Below, piece after piece: positions 6,694-11,408 of a stretch of DNA of 11,408 bases; positions within the stretch are counted from its first letter, which is position 1; the number at the start of each line of letters is the position of its first letter. Source of the stretch: Victivallales bacterium (GTDB taxonomy: Bacteria; Verrucomicrobiota; Lentisphaeria; Victivallales; Victivallaceae); NCBI GenBank assembly GCA_030634125.1, contig DAOWBJ010000024.1, positions 1-11,408 of the forward strand, in the 5' to 3' direction. The notes beneath the pieces are model-generated. The model did no database searches, was not told the origin of the DNA, and worked only from the letters and a program-made list of their open reading frames with translations. Made by a program: the position numbers and the translations under genes.

Positions 6694-7263
6694 TTACATT
6701 GGCTTCACTTTTTTGCCGGCTTTGCGGATCACTGAGCCTGTTGCTATCGCTAAAACACCGAAAGCCAGAAAGTATATTCCGATTAACATAACGATGACGC
6801 GTATACCAATATCCGGGCGCAATAATAGAGCCAATCCCACTGCCAGCGAAAGAATCCCTGTCAAAGCAGCTAGTATGCGGGCAGAGCTGGGGGTGGATTT
6901 AGTTTTTATGGCGGCAACTAATTGATTTCCGCCCGAAACAAAAAATAATAAAGCAAATACTATAACAAAAAGTTTTTCCATAATTTCCGGCTTTATTAAA
7001 ATTATCAGTCCGGCGGTCAGGCAAATCAAACCATATATCAAAAGCAGCTTTTTGTTACTATTTAATTTCATAGCTTTAATCAGTGCGGTTAAACCGTTGA
7101 GTAATAGAAAAATTCCTACTAGAATAAAAATTATATTGATGGTAATTTCCGGCATGGTTATGAAAAGAATACCGATTATTAAAGCGATGATACCCCGGGA
7201 AATAATAAAATCCCAAACAGTGTGCTGGGCGAACTTAGAAAAAACATTGTTTTCCTGTAACAT
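6694..7263 (-). CDS. HdeD-like DUF308 membrane protein
   Basis: The 189-aa product is very hydrophobic, with six predicted membrane segments at about 17-36, 41-62, 72-90, 96-117, 129-148 and 153-177. Three hairpins of two segments each carry a similar turn: M-P-E-I at 37-40, K-P-E-I at 91-94 and R-P-D-I at 149-152. This internal threefold repeat of P-[ED]-I is typical of HdeD/DUF308 proteins. In E. coli HdeD is an inner-membrane protein linked to acid resistance; for most members no activity is known. The C-terminus is Lys/Arg-rich, probably cytosolic. GGAGG lies 7 nt before the ATG, a strong ribosome site. The gene is convergent with nagA2 (one base between stops) and divergent from tsaD. 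Confidence 0.85.
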   Translation of the reverse strand: MLQENNVFSKFAQHTVWDFIISRGIIALIIGILFITMPEITINIIFILVGIFLLLNGLTALIKAMKLNSNKKLLLIYGLICLTAGLIILIKPEIMEKLFVIVFALLFFVSGGNQLVAAIKTKSTPSSARILAALTGILSLAVGLALLLRPDIGIRVIVMLIGIYFLAFGVLAIATGSVIRKAGKKVKPM

Positions 7264-7298
7264 AAAAATGCCTCCATTTGATTAGTTACTCTTTAAGT

Positions 7299-7327
7299 AT
7301 TATGCCCTCGCAAACATGAAAAAACAA
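7299..7327 (-). promoter_or_regulatory. Promoter of the HdeD-like gene
   Basis: On the minus strand TTGTTT (7327-7322) and CATAAT (7304-7299, 5 of 6) are separated by 17 nt, about 36 bp before the start codon. This is a reasonable sigma-70 type promoter for the gene. Confidence 0.45.
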
Positions 7328-7346
7328 TAGCATTTCTCAATTAATC

Positions 7347-7374
7347 TTGTTTTTTTAGTTAAATTGATTATATT
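7347..7374 (+). promoter_or_regulatory. Candidate tsaD promoter
   Basis: TTGTTT (7347-7352) and TATATT (7369-7374) are 16 nt apart in an A/T-rich stretch. The predicted start is near 7381, giving a leader of about 30 nt that includes AGGA seven nt before the tsaD ATG. Confidence 0.35.
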
Positions 7375-7409
7375 TGTGTTGTTTAAATTAATATATTCAG
7401 GATATAAAA

Positions 7410-8495
7410 ATGAGTTTGATTTTAGGAATAGAAAGCAGTTGCGATGAAACCGCCGCGGCGGTAGTAAAAGATGGTTCGCAAGTTTTAGGCGACTGTGTAG
7501 CCTCGCAAATCGCCCGTCATGCGGCGCACGGCGGAGTCGTGCCTGAACTGGCGGCGCGCGAACATTTGGTCGCCGCGCGTCCCGTACTCGAAACCGCACT
7601 TAAAAACGCCGGAGTCACATTTGCTGACCTCGATGCGGTAGCTGTAACCAATGGTCCCGGATTGATGCCTGCTTTGCTGGTCGGTTTGAATCTCGCGAAA
7701 GGCATAGCCATTGGTCATAATCTGCCCTTTATCGGGATAAATCATTTTATCGCGCATATTTATGCTTCATTCCTTGACGGTGGCGCGGCGGATTTGCAAA
7801 AAAAAGAAACATACCCGATTTTGGCTTTGGTAGTTTCCGGCGGACACACCGCACTTTTGTTAATCGACGCGGAAGGGCAGGCCAGGCTGGTTGGTACAAC
7901 TATTGACGATGCAGCCGGCGAAGCTCTGGACAAAGCCGCGAAAATGCTTGATTTAGGCTATCCCGGCGGACCGGTTATTCAAAAAACCGCCGAATCCGGT
8001 GATCCGTTAAAATACCATTTTCCGCGTCCTTTGACTGGAGGCAGCGGCAAGGCGGTGGCGGCTCAACACAAATTAAATTTCAGTTTCAGCGGAGTCAAAA
8101 CCGCTTTGTTATATCATATTCGCAGACTGGAAGAAGCTGACGGCAAGCTTGAAGGACAGGTTTTGTACGATACCGCGGCTTCATATCAGGAAGCAATCGT
8201 TGATGTATTATGCAGAAAAACCGCTATGGCGGCGAAAGAATATAATGTCCGCACAGTGGTTTTGTGTGGTGGAGTTGCCTGTAATTCAGTTTTACGTGAA
8301 CGTCTGCCGGAGGCTTTGCCGAATACCGCGAATTTGCGTTTAGCGGAGCGGAAATATTGTACCGATAACGCCGCGATGGTTGGCGGCTTAGCGCATTATT
8401 ATTTTGCGAAAGGTGAATTTACGCCTTTGGATGTTGATGCTTTTGCGCGTTTACCTGTTATTTCTAAAGTACCGTTTGTTAATTTTACAAAATAA
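7410..8495 (+). CDS. tsaD: tRNA N6-adenosine threonylcarbamoyltransferase TsaD
   Basis: The 361-aa product is TsaD (Gcp/Kae1/YgjD), which transfers threonylcarbamoyl from TC-AMP to A37 of ANN-decoding tRNAs, acting with TsaB and TsaE in the cytosol. The visible family motifs are L-G-I-E-S-S-C-D-E-T-A (5-15), G-G-V-V-P-E-L-A (41-48), N-G-P-G-L (81-85), the metal pair H-x3-H (His112, His116), S-G-G-H-T (143-147), C-G-G-V-A-C-N-S-V-L in the C-terminal lobe, and C-T-D-N-A-A-M (Asp319, metal ligand). The length is normal and nothing is missing. AGGA lies 7 nt before the ATG. It is divergent from the HdeD-like gene and followed by the gph-like gene after about 200 bp that contain copy B of the structured element. 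The stop codon region overlaps that element's terminator. Confidence 0.96.
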   Translation: MSLILGIESSCDETAAAVVKDGSQVLGDCVASQIARHAAHGGVVPELAAREHLVAARPVLETALKNAGVTFADLDAVAVTNGPGLMPALLVGLNLAKGIAIGHNLPFIGINHFIAHIYASFLDGGAADLQKKETYPILALVVSGGHTALLLIDAEGQARLVGTTIDDAAGEALDKAAKMLDLGYPGGPVIQKTAESGDPLKYHFPRPLTGGSGKAVAAQHKLNFSFSGVKTALLYHIRRLEEADGKLEGQVLYDTAASYQEAIVDVLCRKTAMAAKEYNVRTVVLCGGVACNSVLRERLPEALPNTANLRLAERKYCTDNAAMVGGLAHYYFAKGEFTPLDVDAFARLPVISKVPFVNFTK

Positions 8496-8516
8496 AAAAA
8501 GCCGGATGTAACGGCT
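8489..8516 (-). terminator. Terminator of small RNA copy B
   Basis: On the minus strand AGCCG-TTACATC-CGGCT (8516-8500) is followed by six further T, A and four T. The stem sequence differs from that of copy A, but the position and T-A-T pattern of the tail are the same. It overlaps the tsaD stop on the opposite strand. Confidence 0.65.
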
Positions 8517-8672
8517 CCGTGGTCCAGCGGCGGAATGCGCTGGTCGTCCGTCTCCAACGGACGAAATGTAAGCGGCTTGCCGCGCAAATGAAAATACCGC
8601 TCTCGAAAAGTGAGGTTTTCTAAAAATAAGCATAGCGAATTTTTAGAAAACAATGAACGTTCGAGTTTTACT
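8489..8672 (-). ncRNA. Candidate small RNA, copy B of the duplicated structured element
   Basis: On the minus strand the order of helices is the same as in copy A. P1 is 8665-8661 with 8606-8602 (5 bp). P2 is a perfect 13-bp stem (8651-8639 with 8627-8615). P3 is 8583-8580 with 8575-8572. P4 is an 8-bp stem (8564-8557 with 8551-8544) around the loop TGGAG. P5 is CCAGCG/CGCTGG (8543-8538 with 8529-8524). The terminator hairpin is 8516-8500 with T-run. TATAAT (8684-8679) lies about 7 nt before the proposed start, giving about 184 nt. A 40-base core (8537-8576) matches copy A at 34 positions by my count. P4 and P5 each contain an A-T pair in A that is G-C here, so structure is conserved over sequence. 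GGA triplets in loop P4 and in the linker before the terminator recall CsrA-binding sites, but that is speculation. Confidence 0.6.
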
Positions 8673-8678
8673 GATAAC

Positions 8679-8707
8679 ATTATACTAAGGGGCTCTTCAT
8701 GCCGCAA
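8679..8707 (-). promoter_or_regulatory. Promoter of small RNA copy B
   Basis: On the minus strand TTGCGG (8707-8702) and a perfect TATAAT (8684-8679) are 17 nt apart. The -35 lies inside the first codons of gph and the -10 lies just upstream of the gph ribosome site, so small-RNA transcription and gph expression could interfere. Confidence 0.5.
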
Positions 8708-9328
8708 GTAATTATTTTTGACCTCGATGGAACTTTGATTGATTCCCGTCAGGATTTAACGACTGCTGTTAATCTGACTCGTGAATTTTATAATCTGCCG
8801 CCTTTATCTTTGGAAACGGTCTGTAGTTATATCGGCAACGGCGCACGCAAACTTATTGAGCGTTCCTTACCTGAAAATATCAATATCGAAGATGCTTTAC
8901 CGATAATGAAAAAACATTACTACGCACATTTAACGGATGAAACTAAACTTTACCCGGGTGTTTTGGAAGGTCTGCAAAAACTGGTCGCGACGGGTAGAAA
9001 ACTCGCCGTGATAACCAACAAACCGGATGCCGCGGCAAAAATTGTATTAAAAGAGCTTGGCATTGCCGAATATTTTGATGAAATCATGGGGGGTGGGTGT
9101 GGTCATCCATTAAAACCCGAACCTGACGCTTTGCTGTATTTCGCCAAAAAATGGAATGCCGATGTAGAAAAAAGCTGGATGGTCGGCGATCATTATACTG
9201 ATCTCGAATCAGGAGCCCGCGCGGGCATGAAATGCTGCTGGGCAAGCTACGGTTTCGGAGACCCGAAAGGTCTGGCCTATGATCTGGACGCAAAGTCTTT
9301 CGCCGAGTTTGCTGCTTGTTTTTTATAG
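8699..9328 (+). CDS. gph: HAD-family hydrolase, phosphoglycolate phosphatase-like
   Basis: The 209-aa product is a HAD subfamily IA phosphatase of the Gph/PgpB type, which in many bacteria dephosphorylates 2-phosphoglycolate. All four HAD motifs are visible: F-D-L-D-G-T (nucleophile Asp8, acid/base Asp10), V-I-T-N-K-P (Thr106), L-K-P-E-P (Lys139), and V-G-D-H-Y-T-D (Asp164, Asp168). Residues 15-80 form the expected alpha-helical cap with the G-N-G-A segment (46-49) seen in Gph proteins. AGGGG lies 6 nt before the ATG. HAD-IA paralogues are hard to tell apart, so the substrate is uncertain. The gene follows tsaD after a spacer with the structured element and is probably read from the tsaD promoter. 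Confidence 0.85.
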   Translation: MPQVIIFDLDGTLIDSRQDLTTAVNLTREFYNLPPLSLETVCSYIGNGARKLIERSLPENINIEDALPIMKKHYYAHLTDETKLYPGVLEGLQKLVATGRKLAVITNKPDAAAKIVLKELGIAEYFDEIMGGGCGHPLKPEPDALLYFAKKWNADVEKSWMVGDHYTDLESGARAGMKCCWASYGFGDPKGLAYDLDAKSFAEFAACFL

Positions 9329-9349
9329 TATTGCATATTATATTAAATT

Positions 9350-9874
9350 ATGAAAAATAATAATATTACTCCAAGTGGAATAACCAGTATTCTTCTGAAT
9401 AAAGAGGAAAAGAATCCCGGTGAGCTGAAATCTATAATGACGGCAATGTCAGACCGGGACATACTTATCCAGAAAAGCGGGTTTCTTTTTAATTCATCAA
9501 TCAACGGCAACTGCCTTTGCATTGGTATTTTGCCATATTTTATCAATGGAGAAAGAACTCATCATTACGACATCGAACTTCCAGAAAGCGGGAAATGTAT
9601 ACTGCTCGGATTCATAAACTCCAATGCACTGCTCACGATTCTTTTTAAGCCGGAAAGTGATACTTATAAGGATGGTTTTCTTCCCGGAATGGCAGATATT
9701 TTTCGAGATAACTATGTGCGCCTGGCAAGGTTTTTCATTGAAAACGGTTTTTCCGCGGATTTTGAACTCGATTTAGTAACCAAATGTCTTTTTGACGAAA
9801 TCAAAATGTTCACTGACATCCCTGCTACAGTAAAAGAGCTCGCCATGCAGGAGACCCCGTTCGATATAAGCTAA
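9350..9874 (+). CDS. Hypothetical protein, family not recognised
   Basis: The frame encodes 174 residues. I do not recognise the family. The product looks soluble: it has an Asn/Lys-rich start, a hydrophobic central part (G-K-C-I-L-L-G-F near 82-89) and an amphipathic, Phe- and Glu-rich C-terminal half. There is no signal peptide, membrane segment or catalytic signature. It starts 21 bp after gph on the same strand, so it may share that transcript, but no Shine-Dalgarno precedes the ATG at 9350. An internal ATG at residue 30 is an alternative start. It is convergent with rloB, with 4 bp between stops. Codon use resembles the housekeeping genes more than rloAB. Confidence 0.6.
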   Translation: MKNNNITPSGITSILLNKEEKNPGELKSIMTAMSDRDILIQKSGFLFNSSINGNCLCIGILPYFINGERTHHYDIELPESGKCILLGFINSNALLTILFKPESDTYKDGFLPGMADIFRDNYVRLARFFIENGFSADFELDLVTKCLFDEIKMFTDIPATVKELAMQETPFDIS

Positions 9875-9878
9875 ATAT

Positions 9879-10538
9879 TTAACTGCTAATATATTTTTCG
9901 AGTTTTTCAACAAGTTTATATATTGATGTAGATGGATTGTTAAGGCAATGTTCTTTGTCAGATAAGTCGCCCTGCAATTCTTTGGCTCTAATTATTGCAT
10001 CTTTTCGGCTTCCATTATCTTCAATCATGTCGAGTACATCAGAAATATATATATTTCTTTTTAAGTCTCTTTCTGAATATGTTTTAGATGAATTTTTATT
10101 GACAAAGTGTTTTACTTTACTTGAAAGTTTTTTTCTGTTCATGCCTGATTTAATTTCTTCAAAATGCAAAATTAACCACAATTCGAAACATTCATTACTA
10201 AAACCAGCATAGCTGTTTTTTTCTGATTCACAAATTGCAACAGCGTCTTCAAAGCAATCAAAATCATCTTTATCAAAAATTATCCAGATTTCATCATACG
10301 GAATACCGCTTATTGATGCATGTCGTAATGATTTTCTATATAATCTTTTAGGGTTACTGTTAATGTGTCTTACATCTAATTCTATCATTCCCTTAGGGAG
10401 ATAGTTCTCGAATCTTTCAAAATAGTTTTTTTCTGTAACTTTACCATTTGTATAAATTAAGAAATACTTACGTTCAGGGATTTTATCAAATATTCTAGGT
10501 TTAGCTTGATCTATAAACTTACTTGCGGAAATAGGCAT
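9879..10538 (-). CDS. rloB: RloB-like TOPRIM protein (AbiL-type defence)
   Basis: The 219-aa product shows the RloB-domain pattern. The motif that is usually E-G-x-x-T-E-x-x-Y-F reads N-G-K-V-T-E-K-N-Y-F here (31-40). Next comes the D-x-D-D motif W-I-I-F-D-K-D-D-F (Asp89, Asp91) and the hallmark S-N-x-C-F-E-L-W-L-x-L-H-F (114-126). RloB proteins have a TOPRIM-like nuclease fold and occur with an AAA ATPase in the RloAB and AbiL abortive-infection systems. Such pairs are thought to sense phage or DNA disturbance and then cleave nucleic acid. Asn31 replaces the Glu expected as a metal-binding residue, so activity may be altered or use other residues. The ATG lies 3 bp after the rloA stop with GAGG 8 nt upstream, within rloA, so translation is coupled. 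The DNA is more A/T-rich than the genes to the left. Confidence 0.82.
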   Translation of the reverse strand: MPISASKFIDQAKPRIFDKIPERKYFLIYTNGKVTEKNYFERFENYLPKGMIELDVRHINSNPKRLYRKSLRHASISGIPYDEIWIIFDKDDFDCFEDAVAICESEKNSYAGFSNECFELWLILHFEEIKSGMNRKKLSSKVKHFVNKNSSKTYSERDLKRNIYISDVLDMIEDNGSRKDAIIRAKELQGDLSDKEHCLNNPSTSIYKLVEKLEKYISS

Positions 10539-10541
10539 AAT

Positions 10542-11408
10542 CTAATCCTCTTCGGTAAAATCGAATGCACCCAAAAACGGGATAGCTCCATATTTTCCAT
10601 TAAGATAATTTTTCTCATATTTTTCATCATTTCTTATCTTGTATTCTGCAAGAGAGTATAAATCTGTTTCCTGAGAATTATTTTTTTCAGTAAACCATAC
10701 TTGATCTCTTCTAAATATCTTATTTGAGAGAAGATTAGTGTCATGAGAAGTAATAATCAATTGTGCGTTTTTTGAGAGCTTATAAAAAAGCTTAACTAGA
10801 TTTATTGCAAGAAGAGGGTGTAAACGTGCATCAAATTCATCTATAATCAATATATCATCTTTTTGCACGGCATCAAAAAATGAGCCAGATAGATTGAATA
10901 ATTTTTTTGTTCCCTCTGACTCTTTATTTAAAGGTAATTCTCCCAAAGTTCCATGTTTCATATTGAAGTTTATTATTTTTTTATGGTCAGATTTATTAGT
11001 TATTTTTGAAAGCGTTTCTTTCGGTAAATTTAAATCTTCTATATTTGTTTCTTCAATTTCAAAGTTAGTAATACCTGTATCTGAGTTTTTTAATAAATCA
11101 ATTATTTTTTGTTTGTTTTCTTCTGATTCATTTATGAATCCATGGGTTGCAGATATATATCGTTTATCAAATATTCCAGACACTACATTAATTTTGCTAA
11201 AGAAGTTATCTATTATGTTTTTAGCGAACGCAACATTCCATTGTGCACAAGCTGAAAGAAATAGTGTGTTTTCTTTCGTTTTCGTAACAACATCTTTAGC
11301 ATCTTTGTCATTGGAATTTATTTCAATATTTTGAAGCTCTCTCAGGAAAATATGTTTATTGTCTTCAAATAGCCATTCTTTATGAATTTTTTTAGAATCA
11401 ACCTCAAA
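10542..11408 (-). CDS. rloA: RloA-like AAA-family ATPase, C-terminal part (partial at window edge)
   Basis: The frame is open from the window edge to a TAG at 10542-10544, giving 288 residues of the C-terminal part; the start and Walker A lie beyond 11408. A GTG at 11183 is internal and not the start, because conserved-looking sequence (T-L-F-L-S-A-C-A-Q-W-N) precedes it. Counting from the edge, S-E-G-T-K-K-L-F near 164, Walker B I-L-I-I-D-E-F-D near 186-193, L-H-P near 196-198 and I-T-S-H-D near 219-223 are the ABC-like signature, Walker B and H-loop of AAA_15/AAA_21 ATPases. Such proteins act as the sensor and ATP-driven partner of TOPRIM effectors in RloAB, AbiL, PARIS and OLD systems. It is followed by rloB after 3 bp, so one operon is likely. 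The full-length protein must be seen to choose among these classes. Confidence 0.8.
   Translation of the reverse strand, partial: FEVDSKKIHKEWLFEDNKHIFLRELQNIEINSNDKDAKDVVTKTKENTLFLSACAQWNVAFAKNIIDNFFSKINVVSGIFDKRYISATHGFINESEENKQKIIDLLKNSDTGITNFEIEETNIEDLNLPKETLSKITNKSDHKKIINFNMKHGTLGELPLNKESEGTKKLFNLSGSFFDAVQKDDILIIDEFDARLHPLLAINLVKLFYKLSKNAQLIITSHDTNLLSNKIFRRDQVWFTEKNNSQETDLYSLAEYKIRNDEKYEKNYLNGKYGAIPFLGAFDFTEED

Noticed and set aside
7300..7757. Minus-strand ORFs of 64-99 codons over the tsaD start
   Set aside because: They overlap a certain TsaD frame and have Arg/Ala-rich shadow composition.
8521..8565. Resemblance of the P5/P4 region on the plus strand to tRNA D and anticodon arms
   Set aside because: No acceptor or T arm, no T at the position before the anticodon, and the second copy does not keep a tRNA fold.
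5332..8672. The duplicated element as a MITE or insertion sequence
   Set aside because: No terminal inverted repeats or target duplications were found at the ends; the ends coincide with a -10 box and a terminator instead.
10894..11334. A 146-codon plus-strand ORF over rloA
   Set aside because: Antisense to the ATPase with intact Walker B and H-loop; its Ser/Phe-rich composition reflects complementary A/T-rich codons.
1..11408. CRISPR arrays, tRNA genes or rRNA genes
   Set aside because: No regularly spaced repeats and no recognisable cloverleaf or rRNA sequence on reading both strands.

Overview
This is a bacterial chromosome segment carrying mostly core genes, with an apparent replication origin near dnaA and a phage-defence-like gene pair at the right edge. 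The taxon cannot be fixed from sequence alone. The style of DnaA and TsaD, two NagA paralogues and the mixed base composition would suit a PVC-group or other carbohydrate-degrading gut-type bacterium, but that is a guess (about 0.4). Shine-Dalgarno sites precede most genes and no tRNA or rRNA gene is visible. Left part (1-3295): the 3' end of ispH (+) is followed by about 290 bp without a gene that holds strong, partly mutually exclusive RNA hairpins. A class I glutamine amidotransferase-like gene and dnaA follow, both on the minus strand. The 620 bp between dnaA and the divergent nagA is A/T-rich. It carries TTATCAACA boxes, one overlapping the dnaA promoter and others in an 11-bp tandem array beside a GC-rich patch and an A/T-rich stretch, which is the layout of oriC. 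Middle part (3296-9328): nagA (+), a SAM-dependent methyltransferase (+), a second, divergent nagA (+), an HdeD-like membrane protein (-, convergent), then tsaD (+) and a phosphoglycolate-phosphatase-like HAD gene (+). Two spacers in this part, methyltransferase/nagA2 and tsaD/gph, hold homologous copies of a structured element of about 185 nt. Each copy reads as an independent minus-strand transcript, with a -10 box next to the downstream gene start, a series of hairpins with compensatory base changes between copies, and a terminal hairpin plus T-run overlapping the end of the upstream gene. I consider this pair of small-RNA-like paralogues the most novel feature of the window. Right part (9350-11408): an unrecognised 174-aa gene (+), then convergent rloB (TOPRIM-like) and the 3' part of rloA (AAA ATPase) on the minus strand. 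These two form an RloAB/AbiL-type module in visibly more A/T-rich DNA, so probably an acquired defence locus. RloB lacks the usual glutamate of its N-terminal EG..TE motif. Functional links: the two NagA proteins feed amino-sugar 6-phosphates into glycolysis, IspH and TsaD are isoprenoid and tRNA-modification housekeeping enzymes, and DnaA with its boxes drives and autoregulates replication initiation.
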